Origin: Antarctobacter albus
GTDB taxonomy: Bacteria; Pseudomonadota; Alphaproteobacteria; Rhodobacterales; Rhodobacteraceae
Direction: 5' to 3'
NCBI RefSeq assembly: GCF_900101505.1
Contig: NZ_FMZI01000002.1
Location: 1-64,000 of the forward strand
Length of the DNA: 64,000 bases
Shown: in pieces, positions 1-8,134 of the stretch
Numbering within the stretch: position 1 is the stretch's first letter
Layout of the letters: each line of letters begins with the position of its first letter
Notes under the pieces: model-generated
Seen by the model: the letters and a program-made list of their open reading frames with translations, nothing else
Database searches by the model: none
What the model was told of the DNA's origin: nothing
Position numbers and translations under genes: made by a program

Positions 1-1086
1 CAGCGCCCGATCGGCCCGGTCGCGGTCTTCGGCGCCTCGAACTTCCCGCTCGCCTTTTCCACCGCCGGCGGCGACACCGCCAGCGCCCTGGCGGCGGGCT
101 GCCCGGTCGTGGTCAAGGGCCATTCGGCCCATCCCGGCACCGGCGAGATCGTCGCCGAGGCCATCCATGCGGCCATCACGAAGACCGGCGTCCACCCCGG
201 CACCTTCAGCCTGATCCAGGGCGGCAAGCGCGACGTGGGCCAGGCGCTGGTCCAGCACCCGCTGATCCGCGCCGTGGGCTTCACCGGCTCGCTGGGCGGG
301 GGCCGGGCGCTTTTCGACCTCTGCGCGCAGCGCCCCGAACCGATCCCCTTCTTCGGCGAGCTGGGCAGCGTCAACCCGATGTTCCTGTTGCCCGAGGCCG
401 TGAAGGCCCGCGGCGCGGCGATCGGCGAAGGCTGGGCCGCCTCGCTGACGATGGGCGCCGGGCAGTTCTGTACCAACCCCGGCATCGCCGTGGTCGAGAT
501 GGGAGAGGCCGGCGACGCCTTTGTCAGCGCCGCCGCCGAGGCGCTGAAGGGCGTCACGACCCAGTGCATGCTCACCGAGGGTATCGCCGATGCGTATAAG
601 AACGGTAAACAGCGCTTCGACACCCGCAACCCGGTGCGCCCGGTGCTGACGACGGAGAGCGAGGGGCGCAATGCCTCGCCCAATCTCTACGAGACGGACG
701 CCGAGACTTACCTGCAGGATCATGCGCTTGGCGAAGAGGTCTTTGGCCCGCTGGGCCTTGTCGTGCGGGTGTCCGGCCCCGACGAGATGGCGCAGCTGGC
801 GCGCGGTTTCGAGGGCCAGCTGACCTGCACCCTGCACATGGACGAGGGCGACACGGGGCTTGCGCAACGCCTGATGCCGGTGCTGGAGCGCAAGGCCGGG
901 CGGCTGCTGGTGAACGGTTTCCCGACCGGTGTCGAGGTGGCCGACGCGATGGTCCACGGCGGGCCTTACCCGGCCTCGACCAACTTCGGCGCGACCTCGG
1001 TCGGCACCCTGGCCATCCGCCGCTTCCTGCGCCCGGTCTGCTACCAGAACCTCCCCGACGCCCTCCTGCCGGAGGACTTGCGGTAA
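1..1086 (+). CDS. Aldehyde dehydrogenase (NADP-type, ketoglutaric-semialdehyde-like), 5' truncated
   Basis: This is the C-terminal 361 residues of an aldehyde dehydrogenase; the reading frame is open from base 1, so the start lies outside the window. Family members are about 500 residues, so roughly 140-150 are missing. Visible hallmarks are the cofactor-fold segment PIGPVAVFGASNFPLAFS, the general-base glutamate in FFGELGSVNP and the nucleophilic cysteine in GQFCTNPG. The C-terminal layout resembles NADP-dependent 2,5-dioxovalerate (alpha-ketoglutaric semialdehyde) dehydrogenases of sugar-acid or hydroxyproline degradation. That substrate is inferred from overall similarity, and no pathway neighbour is visible to confirm it. 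The gene is followed immediately by a strong hairpin terminator, so it is not co-transcribed with the next gene. Confidence 0.85.
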   Translation, partial: QRPIGPVAVFGASNFPLAFSTAGGDTASALAAGCPVVVKGHSAHPGTGEIVAEAIHAAITKTGVHPGTFSLIQGGKRDVGQALVQHPLIRAVGFTGSLGGGRALFDLCAQRPEPIPFFGELGSVNPMFLLPEAVKARGAAIGEGWAASLTMGAGQFCTNPGIAVVEMGEAGDAFVSAAAEALKGVTTQCMLTEGIADAYKNGKQRFDTRNPVRPVLTTESEGRNASPNLYETDAETYLQDHALGEEVFGPLGLVVRVSGPDEMAQLARGFEGQLTCTLHMDEGDTGLAQRLMPVLERKAGRLLVNGFPTGVEVADAMVHGGPYPASTNFGATSVGTLAIRRFLRPVCYQNLPDALLPEDLR

Positions 1087-1105
1087 GTCATCGCGAAAAA
1101 CCGTC

Positions 1106-1135
1106 AAAAGGCCCGGCACATGTGCCGGGCCTTTT
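1106..1135 (+). terminator. Rho-independent terminator after aldehyde dehydrogenase
   Basis: A perfect 30-base palindrome: the arm AAAAGGCCCGGCACA is followed directly by its reverse complement and then by a further T. The GC-rich stem is flanked by A and T runs, so it could work in both directions. It sits 20 bases after the stop codon and isolates the gene from the phosphotransacetylase/acetate kinase pair. Confidence 0.9.
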
Positions 1136-1273
1136 TCCTGTGCCCCTCTGGTTGCGCGCCTGCGGAAACTCCCGTCACATTGGGCCGGTATTGACTTGCG
1201 TCATGTCGCGGGGCGCCACCTCCTCTAGGTCTGGGCCGGTCCGTGGGCGGTTCGAGGAAAGGGATTGCAGGCC

Positions 1274-2662
1274 ATGAAGATTGAAAACAGGACATTCGAC
1301 GAGTTGCAGCCGGGGGACACGGCCTCGTTGCGGCGCCTGTGTACGCAGGACGACCTGATCGTCTTTGCCAATGTCTCCGGCAATCACAACCCGATGCATG
1401 TGTTCAACGTGGACGGCGATGGCGACGGTGCGCCCGAGGCCGTGGCGCCCGGCATGTTCGTCGGCGCGCTGGTCTCGGCGGTGTTGGGCAACATGCTGCC
1501 GGGGGCCGGGACGCTGTACCACGCGCAAAGCCTTGTCTTTCACAACCGCGCCCATGCCGGGGACGAACTGGAAAGCCGCGTCATTGTCACCGACCGCAAT
1601 GAACAGACCGGCATCGTGACCCTTGCGACAGAGGTCACGCGTCCGGCGGATGGCGCGCTGATCCTCTCCGGTGTGGCAGAGGTCGAGGCGCCGCGCCGCA
1701 AGATCAGCTATTCCAGCCACGATCTGCCGGGGCTGATCGTCCAGCGTCATCGGCATTTTGAGAAACTGCTGGCCCGTGCCGCGCCCTTGCCGCCGCTGGT
1801 GACGGCGGTGATCGCACCCGAAGAGCCGAACTCGCTGGGCGGGGCGCTGCTGGCGCGCGATCAGACGCTGATCACGCCGATCCTTGTCGGCTGCCCGGAC
1901 AAGATCGGGGCCACGGCGGCAGAGCTGGGGCAGAGCCTTGACGGGGTCGAAATCGTGGCCGAACCGGACCACGCCACTGCCGCCCGCCGCGCCGTGGCGC
2001 TGGTGGCAGAGGGCCGGGCGGGGGCGCTGATGAAGGGTCACCTGCACACCGATGACCTGCTGCGCGCGGCCCTGGACAAGCAGACCGGCCTGCGCGCCGG
2101 GCGGCGCTTTACCCATGTCTTCGTGATGGACGTGCCCGGGCTGGCGCATCCGCTGCTGGTGACGGATGCGGCGATCAACATCGCGCCCGACCTGAAGGCC
2201 AAGAAGGACATCGTCCAGAACGCCATCGACCTGGCCATCAGCATCGGCATCGAGGAACCCAAGGTCGGCGTGCTGTCGGCGGTGGAAACGGTGAATCCCG
2301 ATATTCCATCCTCGGTGGACGCGGCTCTGTTGTCCAAGATGGCCGAGCGCAAGCAGATCACCGGCGGGCTAGTGGACGGCCCCCTGGCGATGGACAACGC
2401 GGTCGACATCGCCGCCGCGCGGACCAAGGGGATTTCCTCGCCGGTTGCGGGCCGGGCCGAGGTGCTGGTGGTGCCGGATATCGACGCGGGCAACATGCTG
2501 GCCAAGCAACTGACCTACATCAGCCATGCCGAGGGGGCAGGGCTGGTGCTGGGCGCGCGCGTCCCGATCATCCTCAACAGCCGCGCCGACGATGACATGT
2601 CCCGGCTGGCCTCCTGCGCGGTGGCGGCGCTGCACCATGCCCGCATCACGGGGACGCGGTGA
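1274..2662 (+). CDS. Bifunctional MaoC-like hydratase / phosphate acetyltransferase
   Basis: A 462-residue fusion. Residues about 1-150 form a MaoC-type hotdog domain with the hydratase dyad region SGNHNPMH. Residues about 160-462 form a phosphate acetyl/butyryl-transferase domain (for example ALMKGHLHTDDLLRAAL, and the C-terminal GARVPIILNSRAD). The Pta part moves an acyl group between CoA and phosphate, and with the next gene makes ATP from acyl-CoA. The role of the hotdog domain is less certain and may be (R)-specific enoyl-CoA hydration. The start is placed at the ATG at 1274 because AGGAAAGGG lies about 10 bases upstream; a TTG at 1265 is less likely. The stop codon overlaps the acetate kinase start (TGATG), so the two are translationally coupled. 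Confidence 0.88.
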   Translation: MKIENRTFDELQPGDTASLRRLCTQDDLIVFANVSGNHNPMHVFNVDGDGDGAPEAVAPGMFVGALVSAVLGNMLPGAGTLYHAQSLVFHNRAHAGDELESRVIVTDRNEQTGIVTLATEVTRPADGALILSGVAEVEAPRRKISYSSHDLPGLIVQRHRHFEKLLARAAPLPPLVTAVIAPEEPNSLGGALLARDQTLITPILVGCPDKIGATAAELGQSLDGVEIVAEPDHATAARRAVALVAEGRAGALMKGHLHTDDLLRAALDKQTGLRAGRRFTHVFVMDVPGLAHPLLVTDAAINIAPDLKAKKDIVQNAIDLAISIGIEEPKVGVLSAVETVNPDIPSSVDAALLSKMAERKQITGGLVDGPLAMDNAVDIAAARTKGISSPVAGRAEVLVVPDIDAGNMLAKQLTYISHAEGAGLVLGARVPIILNSRADDDMSRLASCAVAALHHARITGTR

Positions 2663-3834
2663 TGGCGCATGCGCTGGTCCTGAACGCCGGGTCGTCCTCG
2701 CTGAAATTCGGGCTGTTCCGCGGACGCCACCCGGAACTGGTGACGCGCGGCCAGGTCGAACGTATCGGCGGCGCGGCGCAGTTGCATCTGCGGGATGCCG
2801 ATGGCACCGCACTGGCGGATACGGCCCTTCCGGGCCATGCCGCCGCCGATCACGCCGGGGCGCTGTCCGCTGTCCTGCACGAGGTCAAGGGGCGCTTTCC
2901 CGAGGCCGAAATCGGTGTCGTTGGGCATCGCGTCGTGCATGGCGGCATGGAGTTTGCCGCGCCGACCCGCATCACGCCCGAGGTCCTGCGCGCGCTGGAG
3001 CGACTGGAACCTTTTGCGCCCTTGCATCAGCCGCACAACCTTGCCGGCATTCGGGCCGCGCTCAGGGCCTTTCCCGAGGCGCGGCAGGTGGCCTGTTTCG
3101 ACACCGGTTTTCACCGCAACCATCCCTTCGTGAACGACACTTTCGCCCTGCCGCGCGCCTATTACGAAAAGGGCGTGCGGCGCTACGGCTTTCACGGGTT
3201 GAGCTATGACTACATCTCTGGCGCGCTGGCCGAGATGGCGCCGACGCTGCACGCGGGCCGGGTAGTGGTCGCGCACCTGGGCAATGGCGCCTCGATGTGC
3301 GGGCTGCTTGGCGGTCGGTCCATCGCCTCGTCGATGGGGTTTTCGGCGCTGGACGGCTTGCCGATGGGGACGCGGTCGGGGCAACTCGACCCCGGTGTCG
3401 TGCTCTACCTGATGGACAGCGAGGGGATGAACGCGGCGGAGATATCCGAGCTGCTTTACCGACGCTCTGGCCTGCTGGGCCTTTCGGGCATCAGCAGCGA
3501 CATGCGAACGCTTCTGGCCTCGGATGATCCGCGTGCCAGCGAGGCGGTGGACTATTTCTGCTTTCGCATCCGGCGGGAACTGGGCGGGCTGGCCGCCGCG
3601 CTGGAAGGGCTGGATGCGGTGGTCTTTACCGGCGGGATCGGAGAGAACGCCGCGCCGGTGCGGGCGCAGGTCTGCCGGGGGCTGCGCTGGATCGGGATCG
3701 AGCTGGACGAGGCGCGCAATGTGGCCAAAGAGACGGTCATCAGCTCTGACATGTCGCGGGTGCGGGTACTGGTGATCCCCACCAACGAGGAACTGGTGAT
3801 CGCCCGCGCCGCGATGGATCTTGGGACCGGCTGA
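2662..3834 (+). CDS. ackA: Acetate kinase
   Basis: A 390-residue ASKHA-fold kinase catalysing acetyl phosphate + ADP to acetate + ATP (reversible). The N-terminal LVLNAGSSSLKFGLF phosphate loop, the FHGLSYDYIS signature and the C-terminal GGIGENA motif are all present, and length fits the family. The ATG at 2662 overlaps the stop of the MaoC-Pta gene, and a GTG one codon earlier is the alternative. The fused Pta partner suggests overflow or acyl-CoA disposal, for example of acetyl-CoA from polyhydroxybutyrate or sulfonate metabolism; this is inference. The gene ends 6 bases from the convergent DUF1513 gene, with no separate terminator visible between them. Confidence 0.95.
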   Translation: MAHALVLNAGSSSLKFGLFRGRHPELVTRGQVERIGGAAQLHLRDADGTALADTALPGHAAADHAGALSAVLHEVKGRFPEAEIGVVGHRVVHGGMEFAAPTRITPEVLRALERLEPFAPLHQPHNLAGIRAALRAFPEARQVACFDTGFHRNHPFVNDTFALPRAYYEKGVRRYGFHGLSYDYISGALAEMAPTLHAGRVVVAHLGNGASMCGLLGGRSIASSMGFSALDGLPMGTRSGQLDPGVVLYLMDSEGMNAAEISELLYRRSGLLGLSGISSDMRTLLASDDPRASEAVDYFCFRIRRELGGLAAALEGLDAVVFTGGIGENAAPVRAQVCRGLRWIGIELDEARNVAKETVISSDMSRVRVLVIPTNEELVIARAAMDLGTG

Positions 3835-3840
3835 CCGCTC

Positions 3841-4893
3841 TCAGATCGGGACCAGGTGGTTGTCCCAATGCAGGTCGTGGGTGACATGGGTTTCGCCCCG
3901 CACCTCTCCGGTGCCGGAGGTCAGCAAAAAGCCCGTGCCGCTCGCGGCCACACCGCAGACATCCACCATGTCGATGGTCCGTTTCAACGCGCCGCTGCCA
4001 AGGTCAAAAACCTGCGCCAGCCCGCCGCGCGGAGAGGTGATGGCAACCTCTCGGGCATCGGCCAACAGCGCCACGCTGCCCGCGTAGCCCTGCATCCGCG
4101 CGGCCTGTTCGGGCGGGGCGGTGAAAAGGCGCGGGGTGCCGCCCCGTCTGGTGACACCGATCAGCGGCGGGTCCTCGGACAGATCACCTTGCCATTGCAT
4201 CGCGAAGGCCACGGTGCCATCCGGTCCGACCGCCAGGTGACGGATCGAGTTCTTGTGCAAGGACCGCTCCAGCCGCTGTTGGTCCAACAACGCGCCCTCC
4301 AGCGTGAGGAAAGCGAGCGAAGGCTCCATCAGCGGGATGTTCAGCTTGGTCCGGCCCGCGTCGGGATGGGTCTCGATCCCGCCGTTTGCCACCACAAGCG
4401 TCTGGCCGTCCGGCATCAGGCGGATGTCATGCGGGCCGGTGCCGTGACTGTCGAACTCACCCAGCCGCTTGCCGTCCAGCGACCAGACCCCGATCACGCC
4501 GCGCGCAGAGGCATAGTCGTTTTCCGCCGTATAGAGCCGCGAGCCATCGGGTGAAAAGGCGCCGTGGCCGTAGAAATGCCGCCCCTTGGGGGCGTCGAAC
4601 CGGGCGATTTCGTTGCCGGTCACGCAGTCCAGTACCACCGCAAAGCGCCCCGGACGGCGGGCGAACCCCACCGCAAGGGGCTGTTCCGGATGTGCGGCGG
4701 CGGCATGGCCCCGGTCGGGCAGGGGGCAGGCAAAGGTGATCTGACCTGCGGCGCTCAGCCCGCACAGCTGGTAGCGCCCGTCGCGCGTCATCGCGGCAGA
4801 GAGAAAGGCGGGCGAACCCGCCTCGGCCCATGTCGGGCGCGGGCAGGCGGTTGCGGCCAGCAACCCGGCCAGAAAGTGGCGTCGGCTGTTCAT
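3841..4893 (-). CDS. DUF1513 family beta-propeller protein of iron operon (Tat-exported)
   Basis: A 350-residue protein starting MNSRRHFLAGLLAATACP, a twin-arginine-type signal peptide followed by a small-residue cleavage region. The body has repeated blade-like segments (GHGAFSPDGSRLYTAEND, GTGPHDIRLMPDGQTLVVANG), so a periplasmic beta-propeller is expected. It is known as DUF1513, commonly the last gene of imelysin/di-haem iron operons; its biochemical role is unknown. The start at 4893 is one base after the stop of the upstream imelysin gene, which rejects the longer in-frame extension into that gene. It is the last gene of the nine-gene minus-strand operon. Confidence 0.85.
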   Translation of the reverse strand: MNSRRHFLAGLLAATACPRPTWAEAGSPAFLSAAMTRDGRYQLCGLSAAGQITFACPLPDRGHAAAAHPEQPLAVGFARRPGRFAVVLDCVTGNEIARFDAPKGRHFYGHGAFSPDGSRLYTAENDYASARGVIGVWSLDGKRLGEFDSHGTGPHDIRLMPDGQTLVVANGGIETHPDAGRTKLNIPLMEPSLAFLTLEGALLDQQRLERSLHKNSIRHLAVGPDGTVAFAMQWQGDLSEDPPLIGVTRRGGTPRLFTAPPEQAARMQGYAGSVALLADAREVAITSPRGGLAQVFDLGSGALKRTIDMVDVCGVAASGTGFLLTSGTGEVRGETHVTHDLHWDNHLVPI

Positions 4894-4894
4894 C

Positions 4895-5884
4895 TCAGTC
4901 CCCGTCCATCGAATTGAACCCGGCCGCGATGCCCAGCCGGGGGCCAAGATCCTGCGCAACGATCTCGCGGATCTCGGAAATGCGCTGTTGCAGGGCCTCG
5001 ATGCGGATGCGGCCTTGCGGATCGCTGACCCCGGCAAAAATCGGATCGTCCAGCTGGTTCGCACGCGTCAGGGCCCGGGCAAAGGCGGTGTCGAGCGCTT
5101 TGTCCCCACCGGACAGCCGCGCGCCCAGGTCGCGCAGCGCCGCCAGCGACAGCACGACATGGCGCAGCGACCGGCCAGAGCGGCGGGCCTCGGCGCGCAT
5201 CGGGCGAGGGCGGTCATAGCTGCCCATCGGGCGCCCGATCCGCGTATCGCCGGTGAATTCCAGCCCCGTGGCCAGCGCGGTGAACAGCTGTTTCGCCGCT
5301 TCTTCCGCCGTCCGGTAGGTGTCGTTGCCGGGCTGGCGCATCAGGTCGGCATAACCGGTTTCCCAGTCCGCGAGGATCGCCGCCGAGGTGGCTGCGATGT
5401 CCGCGCTCATGGCCTGGACCAGCGCACAGCGATAGGCCTCGCTGCCCGCGGCGCTGAACTGGTCGTCGTAGAGCAGGAACTCCATCGCGTAAAAGCCGCG
5501 CGCCGCGATCGAGACGTTCTGGAAACTGTCGAGGCTTTGAACCACCGGGTCCTCGTCCCGGATCAACTGTCCCAGCGCCTTGGGCGTGGCGCCCCGGCTA
5601 TCGGGCCAGAAGGCCAGCGCAAAGGCCCGGTCGCCCTGTTCCGAGGGGCCGAACCGCAAATGGCTGACCGCGATCCAGGCGTCGAACCCCGCGCCATAGG
5701 CCTCTTGCAGCTTGGGATCGTTTGTCGCGCAGTGCTGCTCTGCCGTGGTGGCCAGCGCGGCGGTGCTCTCGGCCAGCGCCTGGTAGCCGGGCAGGATATG
5801 AGCATCGACGATGGCGCCCACGTCGGGGGCCTGGGCCAGCGCCGGCGAGGCGGCAAACACGAGGGCGAAAAGGCTGTTGCGCAT
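4895..5884 (-). CDS. Imelysin family protein (second, variant motif)
   Basis: A 329-residue exported protein with signal peptide MRNSLFALVFAASPALAQ. Imelysin-like proteins are periplasmic or outer-membrane iron-uptake factors built from two four-helix bundles. The usual GxHxxE metal-motif position reads GFYAME at residues about 130-135, so the histidine is replaced by tyrosine while the glutamate is kept. The other imelysin of this operon (8135-9412) has the canonical GYHAIE. The two paralogues therefore probably differ in metal binding. The gene lies one base after the di-haem gene stop and one base before the DUF1513 start. Confidence 0.88.
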   Translation of the reverse strand: MRNSLFALVFAASPALAQAPDVGAIVDAHILPGYQALAESTAALATTAEQHCATNDPKLQEAYGAGFDAWIAVSHLRFGPSEQGDRAFALAFWPDSRGATPKALGQLIRDEDPVVQSLDSFQNVSIAARGFYAMEFLLYDDQFSAAGSEAYRCALVQAMSADIAATSAAILADWETGYADLMRQPGNDTYRTAEEAAKQLFTALATGLEFTGDTRIGRPMGSYDRPRPMRAEARRSGRSLRHVVLSLAALRDLGARLSGGDKALDTAFARALTRANQLDDPIFAGVSDPQGRIRIEALQQRISEIREIVAQDLGPRLGIAAGFNSMDGD

Positions 5885-5885
5885 G

Positions 5886-7400
5886 TCAGAGGCTTTCCAG
5901 AAAGGCGATCAGGGCGTTGCGGTCGGGCGGCGGCATCCGGGTGACGGCGTCGCGCTGCGGCTGCGCCTCGCCCCCGTGCCAGAGGATCGCCTCCAGCAGG
6001 GACCGCGCGCGGCCATCGTGCAGGAATGTCGTATGCCCCGAGACCTGTTCCGTCAAACCGATCCCCCAGAGCGGCGCGGTCCGCCATTCGCGGCCCGTGG
6101 CCCGCGCCTCTGGCCGACCGTCCGCCAGACCGGCGCCCATGTCGTGCAAGAGCATGTCGGTATAGGGCCAGATCAGCTGGAAACTGTGTTCCGGCCGGTC
6201 GGGCAGGCGGTGGGTCACGAATTTCGGCCTGTGGCAGGCGGCGCAACCCGTGTCATAAAAGACCTGTTTGCCGCGCAGCACTTGGCTGTCATCCATGTTA
6301 CGGCGCGCGGGCACGCCCAGGTTGCGGCTGTAGAAGGCGGTCAGTTCCAGCCCCTCGGCGTCCACCTCGAAACCGCGCGCGTCGCCGCCGCCATGCGGCG
6401 CGGCCTGACAGTCGGCCTGAAGGTCGGTGCATTCGCCCGCGCCCGCCGGGAACAGGGGGCTGGAAATGCCGATATCGCCGACAAAGGCCGCCGCCGTCTG
6501 TTCCAGGATCGTCGGATTGCCCGCCTTGTGGCCGAACCGGCCCAGCATCGGCATGTCGAATTCGACCGACCAGACGATATTCGCCCGCCCCGAAATGCCG
6601 TCGCCATTGGCATCACCGGGATCGGCCCCGGCCAGGATCTCCGCTGCCGGCACCGCCTCCAACAGGCCCAGTCCGATCATCTGCGGTGCGACGCGGGGCG
6701 AGAGCATGGCTTTTGGGTGCAGCGGGCCATAGCCCAGGTCGGCGGCGGTATAGGTCGGTTTGCGCAGGGTGGCGGTATCGCCCCCCGACAATGGCACGGT
6801 GATCTCTTTGTAATCCACCTGCAGGCGGTATTCGGCAGCATGGCCCGGCAGGCTGAAGTCCTGCAGTTGCGTGCCGTAAGTCGGCTCTGGCGCGCTAGGG
6901 ATATAACCCTCGATCTCGGGGATCATGTCGTCGGGACCGCCGGGCACCGAGACCCGCAGGAACATCGACACTGCGTTGTCGTCATGGCTTTCGGGGGGAT
7001 GACCGCGCCCGTCCTTGATGTGGCAGCGCTGGCAGGAGCGCGCGTTATACAGCGGCCCCAACCCGTCCGAGGCCAGCGTGGACGAGGGCGAAGACACCCA
7101 GATCTTGCGGAACAGACCGTTGCCGACCTTGAAGGTCAGCGCATCCTCGAAATCGAGGCTGGCGGAAGGCAGGGAAAAGGCATTGGCATCCGGCGTCACC
7201 CGCACCGTCGCGGCGCCGGCGGGCTTGTCCTCGAACCGTTCCGGCGCGTCGAAACCCGGGGGCGGCGCCAGCACCTTGGCGATGCGCGCGGCCTCGGCCG
7301 GGGTGCGCGGCGTGAAGTTCAGATGCGGTTCATCAAGCGGGCCCGCCATTGCGGCGGGCCCGATGAGGACAGCAAGACAGGCCAGCTTACTCGGCTTCAT
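5886..7400 (-). CDS. Di-haem oxidoreductase-like protein (thiol oxidoreductase / DUF1111 type)
   Basis: A 504-residue exported protein beginning [20 protein letters not shown]. It carries two haem c attachment motifs, CQRCH at 123-127 and CAACH at 386-390, the arrangement of the di-haem c-peroxidase-related family found in iron-uptake operons beside imelysins. It probably moves electrons in the periplasm, perhaps reducing ferric iron; that is inference from context. The start at 7400 is chosen because a signal peptide begins there. It overlaps the end of bfr by 14 bases, whereas the longer open frame would run across the whole bfr C-terminus. Confidence 0.87.
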   Translation of the reverse strand: MKPSKLACLAVLIGPAAMAGPLDEPHLNFTPRTPAEAARIAKVLAPPPGFDAPERFEDKPAGAATVRVTPDANAFSLPSASLDFEDALTFKVGNGLFRKIWVSSPSSTLASDGLGPLYNARSCQRCHIKDGRGHPPESHDDNAVSMFLRVSVPGGPDDMIPEIEGYIPSAPEPTYGTQLQDFSLPGHAAEYRLQVDYKEITVPLSGGDTATLRKPTYTAADLGYGPLHPKAMLSPRVAPQMIGLGLLEAVPAAEILAGADPGDANGDGISGRANIVWSVEFDMPMLGRFGHKAGNPTILEQTAAAFVGDIGISSPLFPAGAGECTDLQADCQAAPHGGGDARGFEVDAEGLELTAFYSRNLGVPARRNMDDSQVLRGKQVFYDTGCAACHRPKFVTHRLPDRPEHSFQLIWPYTDMLLHDMGAGLADGRPEARATGREWRTAPLWGIGLTEQVSGHTTFLHDGRARSLLEAILWHGGEAQPQRDAVTRMPPPDRNALIAFLESL

Positions 7401-7872
7401 CCATCTTCGATGCGTTGAGGTGGGCATAATTCTCGGCGCCGACACGGTCGTGCAGGTCAAGCTGGGTTTCGAGAAAGTCGATATGACCTTCTTCATCGGC
7501 CAGCAGCTGGTCGAACAGCTCCTTGGTGACGTGGTCGCCGGCCTCGTGACAGTATTCGCGGGCCTCCTTGTAGAGCGCGCGCGCCTCCTGTTCGGCCGCC
7601 AGGTCACATTCCAGCGTTTCCTTGGGCGTCTGGCCGATGCGCAGCGGGTCCAGCTTTTGCAGGTTGGGGTGGCCTTCCAGAAAGACGATCCGTTCCATCA
7701 GCTTGTCCGCGTGGTTCATCTCTTCGATGCTTTCCTCGCGGCTCTTCTTGGCCATGTGGCCCAGGCCCCAGTCCTCTTGCAGCTTGTAATGCAGCCAGTA
7801 CTGGCTGATCGCCGTCAACTCGCTGCGCAGAGCGCGGTTCAGGTAGTCGATGACTTTCGGGTCGCCTTGCAT
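7387..7872 (-). CDS. bfr: Bacterioferritin
   Basis: A 161-residue ferritin-like four-helix protein, full length for the family. Ferroxidase-type ligands are visible in [39 protein letters not shown] and [10 protein letters not shown]. It stores iron in a cytoplasmic 24-mer shell and would normally bind haem at subunit interfaces. Its start (ATG, with GGAA upstream) lies inside the 3' end of the Bfd-like ferredoxin gene, and its 3' end overlaps the di-haem gene, so storage, release and uptake functions are co-translated. The longer open frame upstream of 7872 is the ferredoxin gene in another frame and is not used. Confidence 0.93.
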   Translation of the reverse strand: MQGDPKVIDYLNRALRSELTAISQYWLHYKLQEDWGLGHMAKKSREESIEEMNHADKLMERIVFLEGHPNLQKLDPLRIGQTPKETLECDLAAEQEARALYKEAREYCHEAGDHVTKELFDQLLADEEGHIDFLETQLDLHDRVGAENYAHLNASKMDEAE

Positions 7873-8114
7873 GGTCGGGTTTCCTGTGTTGCTCCATCCC
7901 TGAGGGTACGGAGGTGCATGGGGACTTCCAAGTTTTGATTCTTGCGCATGGTGCCAAGGAAAAGCGGCATGCAACCGCCGCAATCCGCGGCCTTTCCCAA
8001 TGCGTGATAGATCTTGCCTGGTGTGATGAGGGTTTCAGGGTCCGCCGCCCGCATCCAATCGATGGCGGAATGAATGTCGTGATCGGTGATGTTCTGGCAA
8101 TGACAGATGATCAT
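7839..8114 (-). CDS. (2Fe-2S)-binding bacterioferritin-associated ferredoxin-like protein
   Basis: A 91-residue protein starting [18 protein letters not shown] with the second cysteine pair in [10 protein letters not shown]. The CxC and CxxC arrangement is that of bacterioferritin-associated ferredoxin (Bfd), which binds a 2Fe-2S cluster and reduces the ferric core of bacterioferritin to release iron. It is longer than classical Bfd at its C-terminus, and the last dozen codons overlap the bfr start. Its position directly before bfr supports the assignment. The ribosome-binding site is weak, so coupling to the imelysin gene ending 20 bases upstream is likely. Confidence 0.85.
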   Translation of the reverse strand: MIICHCQNITDHDIHSAIDWMRAADPETLITPGKIYHALGKAADCGGCMPLFLGTMRKNQNLEVPMHLRTLRDGATQETRPCKATRKSSTT

Positions 8115-8134
8115 GGCGGCGGATCCGGTTGGTT

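Noticed and set aside
1191-1204. TTGACTTGCGTCAT (TGAC-N4-GTCA) ahead of the phosphotransacetylase gene
   Set aside because: A small inverted repeat with a -35-like TTGACT, but no matching -10 element; too short for a confident operator.
1175-2149. Long minus-strand frame under the phosphotransacetylase gene
   Set aside because: It is a shadow of the real plus-strand gene: composition shows Arg/Gln/His-rich runs with no domain, and it has no ribosome-binding site.
4893-5064. Extended N-terminus of the DUF1513 protein
   Set aside because: The extension would overlap the imelysin gene by 170 bases; a Tat signal begins exactly at the ATG at 4893 one base after that gene's stop codon.
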